A stretch of 64,000 bases of DNA from Leptospira fainei serovar Hurstbridge str. BUT 6 (GTDB taxonomy: Bacteria > Spirochaetota > Leptospiria > Leptospirales > Leptospiraceae), in assembly GCF_000306235.2 (NCBI RefSeq), contig NZ_AKWZ02000002.1, forward strand, positions 510,001-574,000, written 5' to 3'. Made by a program: the position numbers and the translations under genes. Positions 27,713 to 36,035 of the stretch are shown here, one piece after another; the first letter of the stretch is position 1, and each line of letters opens with the position of its first letter. A model generated the notes under the pieces. It searched no databases. It was not told the origin of the DNA and saw nothing but the letters and a program-made list of their open reading frames with translations.

Positions 27713-28995
27713 GATGTGTGCTCCCACTTATAGTCGATTATAATCGGACCTGAGACTTTGGCAGTCTGCTTGGCCAAGGGACCGTTGTACTTTAGTTTCT
27801 TTAAATCGCCTTCGACCGTAAAACTACCGACGTCTAACGCTGCCATCAATGGAGTTTCATAATCCACCCCTCGAATCGCCAAAAAAACCGAATACATTTG
27901 ACCAGGCATTAGCGGCATTTCCTTGAAAGTGCATCTAAGAACTCCGGTCCCCTTTTTGATATTAGGTCTACGGCCATCATAGATCATGCTACCCATAAAA
28001 AGAGCTCCCGACACTCCGGTGACGCCGACGGTAAACGTAATCGTTCCCATGTCTTTAAGCGCTTCGTAAGTAATCTCCACACAAAGATCGCTTAACATAG
28101 GAAAGATATTTTTTACCTTATCCTTTTTATCTAAAAATCTAATTCTTTTTATGACTAAATTACCGTCAGCACTGCGAATCTTAGATTGAAGCTGCGAATC
28201 AGCAAGAGAATCCAAATAATTATTGACTACCTGCTGAGTATCTCCGAACTCAACTAACCTTCCTGCTCTCAAGTGGGCGACCTTATTGCATAAAGCTAAT
28301 ATGGAATTTAAATTATGACTTACGAATAAAATCGTTCTCCCTTGGCCGCCGACCTCAGAAATCTTTTGCATGCACTTCTTTTGAAACTTGGTATCCCCGA
28401 CCGCCAATACTTCATCCAAAATCAAAATTTCGGATTGTAAATGAGCGGCGACTGAAAACGCAAGCCTAACGTACATTCCGCTCGAATATCGCTTAACGGG
28501 AGTATCGATAAACTGCTCGATTTCGGCGAATTCGATAATTTCATCCATTTTCATTCGGATCTCTTTCTTGGACATTCCCAAAATGGCTCCGTTCAAATAG
28601 ATGTTTTCCTTTCCGGTTAGCTCAGGATGAAAACCGGTCCCCACTTCTAACAAGCTGGCAATCCTGCCACGAACTTTAATGATACCGGTCGTGGGTGCTG
28701 TTACCCTAGAGAAGAGCTTTAAAAGCGTGGATTTACCAGCTCCATTGCGACCGATAATTCCAATGCGATCACCCGCATTGATCTCAAGATCGATATCCTT
28801 TAAAGCCCAAAACAATGGGTTTTTATTTTCCGAATCCTCGACCCGATATTCATGATCCTCGCGAATTACTTCGTTCGGATCCTCTTTCTTTCTTAGCTTG
28901 GCCCACCAGCTTTGGAAATCTTTCCGGAATGATCCGGTCCCAAATGTGCCTAATCGATATTTTTTGGAAATGGATTCCGCCTTTATTACAATCAT
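27709..28995 (-). CDS. wzt: O-antigen ABC transporter ATP-binding protein (Wzt) with C-terminal carbohydrate-binding domain
   Basis: The ATPase that powers export of the finished lipid-linked glycan. Walker A GRNGAGKST (82-90), signature YSSGM (170-174), Walker B LILDEVLAVGD (191-201) and H-loop His227 are intact. LLEVGTGFHPELTG is the Wzt/TagH/KpsT-type signature. An insert at about 30-60 before the first conserved strand and a C-terminal beta-sandwich (about 255-420, Wzt_C-like) fit Wzt proteins that recognise the terminal modification of their O-antigen. The partner permease is at 37085-37969, separated by the Pse cassette. Start ATG 28995 overlaps pseI by four bases. Confidence 0.92.
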   Translation of the reverse strand: MIVIKAESISKKYRLGTFGTGSFRKDFQSWWAKLRKKEDPNEVIREDHEYRVEDSENKNPLFWALKDIDLEINAGDRIGIIGRNGAGKSTLLKLFSRVTAPTTGIIKVRGRIASLLEVGTGFHPELTGKENIYLNGAILGMSKKEIRMKMDEIIEFAEIEQFIDTPVKRYSSGMYVRLAFSVAAHLQSEILILDEVLAVGDTKFQKKCMQKISEVGGQGRTILFVSHNLNSILALCNKVAHLRAGRLVEFGDTQQVVNNYLDSLADSQLQSKIRSADGNLVIKRIRFLDKKDKVKNIFPMLSDLCVEITYEALKDMGTITFTVGVTGVSGALFMGSMIYDGRRPNIKKGTGVLRCTFKEMPLMPGQMYSVFLAIRGVDYETPLMAALDVGSFTVEGDLKKLKYNGPLAKQTAKVSGPIIIDYKWEHTS

Positions 28996-30053
28996 TGAAA
29001 ATTCCTAATCATACCGAAATCTAAAGGAGTTCCTGCTATAAAATCTTCCAAAGCCGTTTTACCTAAAATTCGTTCGAAATATTTTGGAGGTAGTCCGAAA
29101 CCCGGTCGAATGGATCTTACATTCTCGTGAGTAAATTGTTCGCCCTTTTTGATATCCTTAACGATAAATAGTGAGCGGGAGAATTCCCGACTCGTTTTGA
29201 CTTTTTCCGATAAATCATAATTTACGGAACCTAAAGCTTTCTCCACATTACGGATAGCGTCTACCATTGTCCTAAACTCATCCGGTTCCATGGAAAAGGA
29301 AGAATCTGGGCCGCCAATTTTTCGGTCCAAGATAAAATGTTTTTCGATAACTTTCGCCCCCAAAGCAACTGCCGCTACAGGCACCGCCCATCCTTCCGTA
29401 TGATCCGAAAGTCCGGCAACAACGCCGAACGTTTCGGATAAATTCGGAATTGTTTTAAGATTTATTTCATCGTAAGGAGCTGGATACGAGGAGGTACATT
29501 TTAAAATGATAATGCGATTGTTTCCGACCTCGCGACACGCTTGAACTGCTAAATTAATATCGTCAATAAAAGCGATTCCTGTGGAGATGATAATAGGTTT
29601 TCCTTTACTCGCGACATATTTGATCAAAGGGATATCCGTAATTTCAAACGACGCAATCTTGTAGGCGGGAACGGACATCTTTTCCAGAAAATCGACCGAA
29701 CTCTTATCGAACGGCGATGAAAATATTTCTAAGCCTAAGGATTTTGCAATTTCTTGCAATTTCGGTTGCCAGTCCCAGGGGGTGTAGGCTTCGGAATATA
29801 AATCATATAGAGTCTTTCCGTCCCAAATTGTTCCCTTATGAATCTTAAACCATTCGGCATCGGATTTTAACGTAATGGTATCGGGAGTATATGTTTGCAA
29901 TTTTACGCAGTCTGCACCCGATTCCTTCATAGCATGCAACGTTTCGACTGCTAAATTAAAATCCTGATTATGATTTGCCGAAAGTTCGGCGATAATGAAA
30001 CAAGGATCATTTTTGCCGCCGACGAATTTATTGCCTATCTTTATAGATTCCAC
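28992..30053 (-). CDS. pseI: Pseudaminic acid synthase
   Basis: Condenses the 6-deoxy-altrose-type sugar released by PseG with phosphoenolpyruvate to make pseudaminic acid. A NeuB-family TIM barrel (IIAELSANHNQ at 20-30, KLQTYTPDT, SSPFDKSSVDFL, GLSDHTEG, EKHFILDR) is followed by the C-terminal SAF/antifreeze-like domain (about 295-353). ELSANHNQ rather than the EIGxNHxG of sialic and legionaminic synthases points to PseI. Start is GTG 30053 with AAGGA eight bases upstream. It overlaps wzt by four bases and follows the acetyltransferase by 15. Confidence 0.9.
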   Translation of the reverse strand: MESIKIGNKFVGGKNDPCFIIAELSANHNQDFNLAVETLHAMKESGADCVKLQTYTPDTITLKSDAEWFKIHKGTIWDGKTLYDLYSEAYTPWDWQPKLQEIAKSLGLEIFSSPFDKSSVDFLEKMSVPAYKIASFEITDIPLIKYVASKGKPIIISTGIAFIDDINLAVQACREVGNNRIIILKCTSSYPAPYDEINLKTIPNLSETFGVVAGLSDHTEGWAVPVAAVALGAKVIEKHFILDRKIGGPDSSFSMEPDEFRTMVDAIRNVEKALGSVNYDLSEKVKTSREFSRSLFIVKDIKKGEQFTHENVRSIRPGFGLPPKYFERILGKTALEDFIAGTPLDFGMIRNFQ

Positions 30054-30068
30054 AAATTGGATCCTTTA

Positions 30069-30545
30069 TTATATTACTTTTTTCATAAGTATATATTGCT
30101 TTTTATCAAGCTCAAAATCAGAGTCATAAATGAATGCCGCTCTAGAAAAAGACTTTATTGAAGGAATATTATCTTTACTAATCTGAGCAAGGATTGTCCT
30201 TTTTTCCAAATTTTCAGCCGCATACAATTTACATGCAGCTTCTAAAATTTTTGAAGCTAAAGATCTCCCTCGCGCCGTCTTAGACAAACTAATACTGATT
30301 ACGGCCTCTTCCGAATTTGCCGCTTGAAATCGAACTTGACCGAGAAACTCGCCATTGACATCGGTGATTATTAGAAATAAATTTTCAGGAGCGGCCTTGA
30401 TTTTGGAATTATACCACTCCACGTGAACATCCCAAGGGATCTCAGAAGGGTTCAGACTATTCTCTCGGACTTCTCGACTATTAGAAAGGTCATAAACTTC
30501 CTTAATAAAGTCGATCTTCGCTTTTATTAAAACAAACTCCTCCAA
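30069..30545 (-). CDS. GNAT N-acetyltransferase (PseH-like)
   Basis: A 158-residue GNAT-fold protein, with the acetyl-CoA region ISISLSKTARGRSLASKIL corresponding to the R/Q-x-x-G-x-A loop, and FLGQVRF as the preceding strand. By position it should acetylate C4 amino of the PseC product, as PseH does. The start is uncertain: the frame can begin at TTG 30545, but an excellent GGAGGAG (30543-30537) lies inside it, and the codons at proper spacing are TTA and ATA. Translation could really begin at that ATA, giving a protein that starts at the usual family position. It lies directly after pseG. Confidence 0.75.
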   Translation of the reverse strand: MEEFVLIKAKIDFIKEVYDLSNSREVRENSLNPSEIPWDVHVEWYNSKIKAAPENLFLIITDVNGEFLGQVRFQAANSEEAVISISLSKTARGRSLASKILEAACKLYAAENLEKRTILAQISKDNIPSIKSFSRAAFIYDSDFELDKKQYILMKKVI

Positions 30546-30546
30546 T

Positions 30547-31545
30547 TTAGTTCGATGCGATGAAAGTTTTTATCACGTTGATGGCTCCTCTCGGGTCAAC
30601 GACAGTACTGGCAATTTCCGAAAGAGATTTTCGGACCTCTGAGGGCGATGTTCTCAGAAAAATTTCGATAAGGTTATTTCGAAAATTCGAATCAAGTCCA
30701 TTTAGCACGGGAATACCTTTCGCTTTCCAACCTTGAGCATTTAATTTTTGATTATCCGCACTTAAAACCGCAATCATTGGACGGCCGGTAGCAGCAATTT
30801 CATAAGTCGTGTGACCGCAAGCGGTCAAGCATAGGTCTGCTCTTTCAATTAATGTCTTCATATCAGAAATTGATAATGATCTGTTAAGCCTGACCTTTTT
30901 GTTGTTCGAGGAAAACGAATCGAAGGACGTGTTACCGGGGCCGATAATTACTTCAAATGAAATACTCGGAAAGTTTTTACTTAGAGTTTCCAAAGCGATT
31001 TTTGTTAAATTCGCGTTATCCGCCCCGCCAAATGTAAGTAATATCGTCTCGATACTCTTGCTAATTTCCGGTCTCTGATTTGAAAGTTGCCAATACTCTT
31101 TTGCAAGAAGCGCATATCTCGGTCCTAGCAAGTAGGATTTTTTCCCGGACTGACCTTCATACATTTCAGAATTCGAACCGACCGAATAATTTATGATCGT
31201 GCCGTTCGGATAATCCAGACGGTTAAAATCATCAATGTAAGCGAATTTTACGGAATCTTCCGCGTTCGAGACGATTTCCTTTATGTTTTTTATTCCAGCT
31301 TGGTAGCTATCGAAGAATACCAACTCAGAGTCATTAAGATAAGTGACGGATTCGAATGATCGTTTTTTCCAATCGAAATTCTCTACATTCAATCCATCCA
31401 GATATACTGATGCATTAACATCATAGTTAGCGAGAATGAAGCAATCGAAGCCTAACGATTCCGCAGCCTGATACAAAGATTTCGTTCGTGATAAATGACC
31501 GTAGCCTGTTTGCGAAGTGCCTTCGGTCAAGAATGTCGCACGCAT
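30547..31545 (-). CDS. pseG: UDP-2,4-diacetamido-2,4,6-trideoxy-beta-L-altropyranose hydrolase
   Basis: Removes UDP from the fully acetylated intermediate before condensation by PseI. The N-terminus GTSQTGYGHLSR places a histidine at residue 17, the position of the catalytic base in Campylobacter PseG. C-terminal motifs LLTFGGADNANLT and CLTACGHTTYEIAATGRPMIAV belong to the GT28-like second domain. 332 residues is normal. A TTG one codon upstream (31548) is possible, but ATG 31545 is favoured. It follows hisF2 by seven bases. Confidence 0.87.
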   Translation of the reverse strand: MRATFLTEGTSQTGYGHLSRTKSLYQAAESLGFDCFILANYDVNASVYLDGLNVENFDWKKRSFESVTYLNDSELVFFDSYQAGIKNIKEIVSNAEDSVKFAYIDDFNRLDYPNGTIINYSVGSNSEMYEGQSGKKSYLLGPRYALLAKEYWQLSNQRPEISKSIETILLTFGGADNANLTKIALETLSKNFPSISFEVIIGPGNTSFDSFSSNNKKVRLNRSLSISDMKTLIERADLCLTACGHTTYEIAATGRPMIAVLSADNQKLNAQGWKAKGIPVLNGLDSNFRNNLIEIFLRTSPSEVRKSLSEIASTVVDPRGAINVIKTFIASN

Positions 31546-31552
31546 CAAAATC

Positions 31553-32323
31553 TTAACGGACCCGAAACTTACGAACCGGAATCCCGTTTGCCCCTAAGAA
31601 TTTCTTCGCTTCCAAGGGTGTTTGCTCCGTGAAGTGAAAGATACTAGCTGCTGCCACTGCTGATGCATGTCCTTCCTTAATTGCCTCGAGCATATGTTCG
31701 TAGTTTCCGGCGCCTCCGGAGGCAATCACCGGGATTTTTACCGCATCAGCGATTCTCCGAAGCATTGTTAAATCATAACCAGTCATCGTACCATCCCGAT
31801 CTACGGAAGTTACAAGCAACTCTCCAGCACCAAGCCTTTCCAAAGTTAAAGCCCATTCAATCGGATCTTTATCTATCTTGACCTTTCCCGAATGCGAGTA
31901 ACAAATATAATCGCCCGGAGCTGCTTCTCCGAAATCGATGCTACCGACTATACATTGTGATCCGAATTTTTCAGCCGCTTCCGTTATAAGTTCCGGATAA
32001 TCGAAAGCCGCTGAATTTATGCAAACTTTATCGGCTCCGGATAATAAGACCTTACGAATATCTGTGAGATTTTTTATTCCGCCGCCTACAGTTAACGGGA
32101 CGAAGCACTCTTCGGAAAACTCGGCAACAGATTCATAATCTAATTCCCTGGCTTCACTCGTAGCGGTTATATCAACTACAATGAGTTCATCGACTTCCCG
32201 CATATTATAAACTTTGATAGCAGGTAATATAGTATCTACCCGACGCCAGCTATTAAACTTTATTCCTTTAACAATGCCTACATTCTTCAGTAGCAAAGTC
32301 GGGATTATCCTAGTCTTTAACAT
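31553..32323 (-). CDS. hisF: AglZ/HisF2 family acetamidino modification protein
   Basis: A HisF-type TIM barrel of 256 residues. Conserved phosphate-site and barrel motifs are present (PLTVGGGIKN, VCINSAAFDYPELI, VTSVDRDGTMTGYD, VIASGGAGNYEHM) and Asp130 is kept (GSID). However, the position of catalytic Asp11 in true HisF (RIIxCLDxKDG) is leucine here (RIIPTLLLKNVG), so normal histidine-pathway cyclase activity is unlikely. It forms a trio with HisH and an N-acetyl sugar amidotransferase, as in WbpG/HisH2/HisF2 and legionaminic/pseudaminic amidination systems, where the pair supplies ammonia. Spacing to neighbours is small, one transcription unit. Confidence 0.88.
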   Translation of the reverse strand: MLKTRIIPTLLLKNVGIVKGIKFNSWRRVDTILPAIKVYNMREVDELIVVDITATSEARELDYESVAEFSEECFVPLTVGGGIKNLTDIRKVLLSGADKVCINSAAFDYPELITEAAEKFGSQCIVGSIDFGEAAPGDYICYSHSGKVKIDKDPIEWALTLERLGAGELLVTSVDRDGTMTGYDLTMLRRIADAVKIPVIASGGAGNYEHMLEAIKEGHASAVAAASIFHFTEQTPLEAKKFLGANGIPVRKFRVR

Positions 32324-32347
32324 ATTTTAATTTCGAGATTCCAAATT

Positions 32348-32959
32348 TTAATTAATATCTAGGAAGTTACGAATAACCTTAAATCCCAACTGACTACTTT
32401 TTTCCGGGTGAAACTGAACCCCCATTACGTTATCCTTCCGAACAACCGAAACAAAACCTTGACCATAAGGAGTAATTCCAACAATTGCATTTTCAGACGC
32501 GGGCTCGAAATGATAACTATGAACAAAATAAAAATCAGAATTATCGGGAATATCTACAAAAAGAGAATCATCTTTTTTATACTTAACTTCGTTCCAGCCG
32601 ACGTGCGGAATGCGAACGCCTGCCCCCTCATCGAGTTTTTTAACCTCGCCGGAGATCAAGCCCAAACCATCACTTTTCCGTACTTCATAACCGGTATCGG
32701 CTAAAAGCTGCATTCCTAAGCAAATTCCTAATAGAGGAATACCGTCGGCAACGACATGTTCGATCGCTTGATCGAATTTCCTCTCTCTCAGATTATTAAT
32801 TCCGTCAGGAAAAGCCCCAACTCCTGGCAAAACGATATGGGTTGCTCTTTTCAAATCTAAAGGGTTATCCGAAATTTCCGCAGATGCCCCGCATTCCTGA
32901 AAAGCCCTCAATACAGACGAGAGATTTCCCATTCCATAATCGATTATTATGACGTTCAT
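32348..32959 (-). CDS. hisH: HisH-type glutamine amidotransferase (amidation module)
   Basis: Class I glutaminase of 203 residues with the full triad: nucleophile Cys80 in LLGICLGMQL, His184 and Glu186 in VQFHPEKS. It releases ammonia from glutamine, which is thought to be channelled through the HisF2 partner to the sugar amidotransferase. The gene lies between these two partners, not in a histidine operon, so it is most likely dedicated to sugar amidination. The same motif set cannot separate it from housekeeping HisH; the context does. Confidence 0.9.
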   Translation of the reverse strand: MNVIIIDYGMGNLSSVLRAFQECGASAEISDNPLDLKRATHIVLPGVGAFPDGINNLRERKFDQAIEHVVADGIPLLGICLGMQLLADTGYEVRKSDGLGLISGEVKKLDEGAGVRIPHVGWNEVKYKKDDSLFVDIPDNSDFYFVHSYHFEPASENAIVGITPYGQGFVSVVRKDNVMGVQFHPEKSSQLGFKVIRNFLDIN

Positions 32960-32984
32960 CTTTTCAATCGACCTAGCTTATTTG

Positions 32985-34139
32985 TTAATCCAGGTTATCA
33001 TAATTAACCTTTGTAAGATTCATTTCCTTATCTTTAATTAGGTTTCCTCGGGAATCTTTTAAAAAGAGCTTTTTATTCGTAAATTTATCGGCAACACGTA
33101 CAAACTCATCCACAGTCATACCGAGCGGTTTTAAAATCTCGGAGAGCGGCCTATCCAAATAAGTTGAAGGAAACTTTCCGTCATGCTTCGATACGAGATA
33201 AATCCCGTCCTCCCTCGTCAATCGGCCCCTTCGAATATGCAAAGAAGCGTGATCGCTTGCTCTTCCGAAGCCGAACTTAATAAACTTAAAAAATTCATGG
33301 ATAGCCGTCTGATAATTATCCAAATTTTCGTAATTTACGATCGAACCTTCAGTAACCTTGTACCAAGTTTGAAATCCGTGCGCCTGAGCTAAAAGTGAAT
33401 TCGAATAGCCGTCCCAGGGAAGATAGTAACCTAAAAATAAACCCGTGACACCAACCTTCCTTAGGTCATCGTCCGTCGGGTACGTGTACGGTATCAAATC
33501 TTTCTGCGCGATGCCGTCAATTCCGACCAAATCCGAAACTCTAAGACCAAGAAGACCTCCGAACTCCTCCAACCATCTACGATCCAAGACATTTCTATCT
33601 GAGTCGGCGGCGGGTCCGCCATATTCGTTCTGAGAGTTCTCGCCCCAAATAATTAGAGGAATATTATACTGAACTGCAACTCTTACCGGAATCGTAAAAA
33701 TACTTACGTGCTCGGGCCAAGAAATGTCGCCGACCTTCGTTAAGCCTATGTAGTTTAGTTTAGCCCTAACTCTAGGATTAGGGGAAAACTCCAAGTAATC
33801 GACTCCTAGCTGCTTAATGTTTTCTATATTTTTTCTTCCAATTTCCGTTAGGTCGCAAGTAGAAGCCGTAACGCAAAGCGGATTCATTCCGAGTTGTAAT
33901 AAGCGAACGACCTGAAAAGTACTGTCCTTTCCCCCACTAACCGGAACTATGCAATCCCAATTGGATGAATCCTTGGAGCGGTATTTATTCAAAAGTACCA
34001 TAAGCTCTTCTTTACGAAGATCCCAATTTACGACCTTGCGATTTTCGTAACTTCGACATGCATTACATATGCCTTCTTCATCAAGAAAAAGGTTCGGCTT
34101 TGTATCGGGCATTACGCATCTTCTGCAATACTTGATCAT
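32985..34139 (-). CDS. N-acetyl sugar amidotransferase (WbpG/PseA type)
   Basis: A 384-residue PP-loop ATP pyrophosphatase. A zinc-ribbon-like N-terminus has CRRC (Cys5, Cys8) and CNAC (Cys25, Cys28), followed by the ATP-binding VSGGKDST (67-74). These enzymes activate an N-acetyl group on a sugar and use ammonia from HisH/HisF2 to convert it to acetamidino. In pseudaminic pathways this gives the amidino form. The sugar modified here is inferred from the surrounding Pse genes. Conserved internal blocks include IIWGENSQNEYGGPA and GYYLPWDGYSN. Confidence 0.88.
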   Translation of the reverse strand: MIKYCRRCVMPDTKPNLFLDEEGICNACRSYENRKVVNWDLRKEELMVLLNKYRSKDSSNWDCIVPVSGGKDSTFQVVRLLQLGMNPLCVTASTCDLTEIGRKNIENIKQLGVDYLEFSPNPRVRAKLNYIGLTKVGDISWPEHVSIFTIPVRVAVQYNIPLIIWGENSQNEYGGPAADSDRNVLDRRWLEEFGGLLGLRVSDLVGIDGIAQKDLIPYTYPTDDDLRKVGVTGLFLGYYLPWDGYSNSLLAQAHGFQTWYKVTEGSIVNYENLDNYQTAIHEFFKFIKFGFGRASDHASLHIRRGRLTREDGIYLVSKHDGKFPSTYLDRPLSEILKPLGMTVDEFVRVADKFTNKKLFLKDSRGNLIKDKEMNLTKVNYDNLD

Positions 34140-34149
34140 TGATTATCCT

Positions 34150-34881
34150 TTATAGTTTTTTCTGAATAACATGTTCATTGATCTTTAAATGCTCAGGGAA
34201 CTCGTTGAGAAAATTTATAATTTCATCAATTCCAAATTCATGATTCTTGGGGTAAAGAGCTTCGATTATAACTTTAATCAACTGAAAGTCTTCAGGTGTA
34301 TCAACAGTTAATCTAAAATTGCTATTATCAATCGAACTAACTATGCTCTTTAACCTGAACTTGTCAGGATTAGCGTAAATGTAGGCGGTAACATGCTCTC
34401 TATGAGCAGGTTCTCTCGCTTCTAGATGAGCTCTAGTTAAAGCTTCATATGAGAAAATTTCCGTATCCATCCCGCGAGGATAGCTCCGTTCCAAGGAATT
34501 GGAAGCATAATCGATTGAATTTTTGGATTCTAAGTAAGATTTGATGACCTTACTAACGATCCCCGGATCGATAACGGGACAATCCGAAGTTACCCGGATA
34601 ATATCGTTCAAACCGAAATAAGTAGCTGCTTCATAATAACGGGAAAGAACATCGATCTCCGATCCCCGATAATAAGGAACATCCAGTTTCTTACACAATT
34701 CAACGACAGGAAGATCGGTCTCGTTAATCGTAGTCGCAATTACGATTCCATCCGCTTCCTTCACCCTTCGCAAACGTTCTACTTGATATTCGAGCAGAGG
34801 TTTATTTAATATTTCTTTCAGAATCTTCCCCGGAAGCCTAGAGGAAGTCATTCTAGCTTGGATTACAAATGCGGTCTTCAT
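34150..34881 (-). CDS. SpsF/PseF-type CMP-sugar cytidylyltransferase
   Basis: A 243-residue nucleotidyltransferase with the SpsF signature VIQARMTSSRLPGKIL at the N-terminus, IATTINETDLPVV, and VTSDCPVIDP for the sugar/metal site. In Pse and spore-coat sps clusters this protein takes the place of PseF and is expected to activate the nonulosonic acid with CMP. It is not a canonical NeuA/PseF, so the substrate is inferred from context. ATG 34881 overlaps the pseC stop by four bases; the stop is ten bases before the amidotransferase. Confidence 0.82.
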   Translation of the reverse strand: MKTAFVIQARMTSSRLPGKILKEILNKPLLEYQVERLRRVKEADGIVIATTINETDLPVVELCKKLDVPYYRGSEIDVLSRYYEAATYFGLNDIIRVTSDCPVIDPGIVSKVIKSYLESKNSIDYASNSLERSYPRGMDTEIFSYEALTRAHLEAREPAHREHVTAYIYANPDKFRLKSIVSSIDNSNFRLTVDTPEDFQLIKVIIEALYPKNHEFGIDEIINFLNEFPEHLKINEHVIQKKL

Positions 34882-36035
34882 TTTAGCAGCAAATTTCGGA
34901 TCATCTCTACGACGTATAGTTGCTCTTCGTGCGTCAAATCATAATAGATGGGAAGGCTAACAACAGATTCATAATATTCTTCCGCTTCCGGAAAATCCCC
35001 TAACTTAAAACCCAATTTTTGATAATAGGGCTGACGATGAACGGGAATATAATGGACCTGAACTCCCACCCCGAGACGTCGTAACTCATCGAAAAATTGT
35101 TTACGGCCGATTTTTGCGTCCTTCGATAATTTAATCGGATAGAGATGCAATGCAGAATTGACTCCAGGACTACGATAAGGTGTGACCACCGGCAATCCAT
35201 CCAGCAGCTTATCGTAATTCTCAGCTATTCTATGTCTTTTTTCAATAAAGCTTTCAAGTCTTGCGAATTGACTAATACCTAACGCCGCTTGTATGTCAGT
35301 CATCCTATAGTTAAAACCAAGCTCAAGTTGCTGATAATACCAGCCCCCTTCCGATTCGGAAACCATAAGATCAGGATTTCGGCTAATTCCATGCGATCGC
35401 AGTAACGATAATTTCTCATGTAAATGCTTTGAGTTGGTTGTAAGCATTCCACCCTCTCCTGTCGTAATTATCTTAACCGGATGAAAGCTAAACACTGTTA
35501 TATCAGAATATTTGCAATTTCCGATAAACTGGCCCAAATATTTTCCGCCAATCGCATGGGACCCATCCTCAATAATCTTAAATCCGTATTGCTTACTAAG
35601 TTCCGAAATCTCTTCCATGTCGCAAGATTGACCCGCAAAATGCACTGGAATCACAACTTTAGGTAATCTATTCTTATTTCTCGCTTCAATAAGTTTTAAT
35701 CTAAGCTTATCAACGTCCATATTGTACGTCTTAGGATTGATATCGACGAATCCAATTTTAGCTCCACAGTATAAGGCGCAATTCGCAGAAGCCACGAAGG
35801 TATTCGGAGAAGTCCACACTTCGTCGCCTGCCCCAACTTCAAGAGCTAAACAAGCGATATGAAGAGCTGCGGTTGCATTGGACACCGCTAATGCATATTG
35901 CGATCCACAATATTCAGAAACAGTTTTTTCAAACTGATCGATAGTTGGTCCTTGTGTAATGAAATCGGACTTTAAAATCTGGATTACCGAATCGATATCG
36001 GCTTGTGTTATATTTTGCCTACCATAAGGAATCAT
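34878..36035 (-). CDS. pseC: UDP-4-amino-4,6-dideoxy-N-acetyl-beta-L-altrosamine transaminase
   Basis: PLP aminotransferase that aminates C4 of the PseB product. MIPYGRQNIT at the start, TSPNTFVASANCALYCGA, IEDGSHAIGG for the PLP aspartate and SFHPVKIITTGEGG (Lys188) are PseC signatures. The frame is open further upstream to 36098, but ATG 36035 gives the family N-terminus and a 4-base ATGA overlap with pseB, so it is chosen. 385 residues is normal. The product goes to the GNAT acetyltransferase at 30069. Confidence 0.93.
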   Translation of the reverse strand: MIPYGRQNITQADIDSVIQILKSDFITQGPTIDQFEKTVSEYCGSQYALAVSNATAALHIACLALEVGAGDEVWTSPNTFVASANCALYCGAKIGFVDINPKTYNMDVDKLRLKLIEARNKNRLPKVVIPVHFAGQSCDMEEISELSKQYGFKIIEDGSHAIGGKYLGQFIGNCKYSDITVFSFHPVKIITTGEGGMLTTNSKHLHEKLSLLRSHGISRNPDLMVSESEGGWYYQQLELGFNYRMTDIQAALGISQFARLESFIEKRHRIAENYDKLLDGLPVVTPYRSPGVNSALHLYPIKLSKDAKIGRKQFFDELRRLGVGVQVHYIPVHRQPYYQKLGFKLGDFPEAEEYYESVVSLPIYYDLTHEEQLYVVEMIRNLLLK

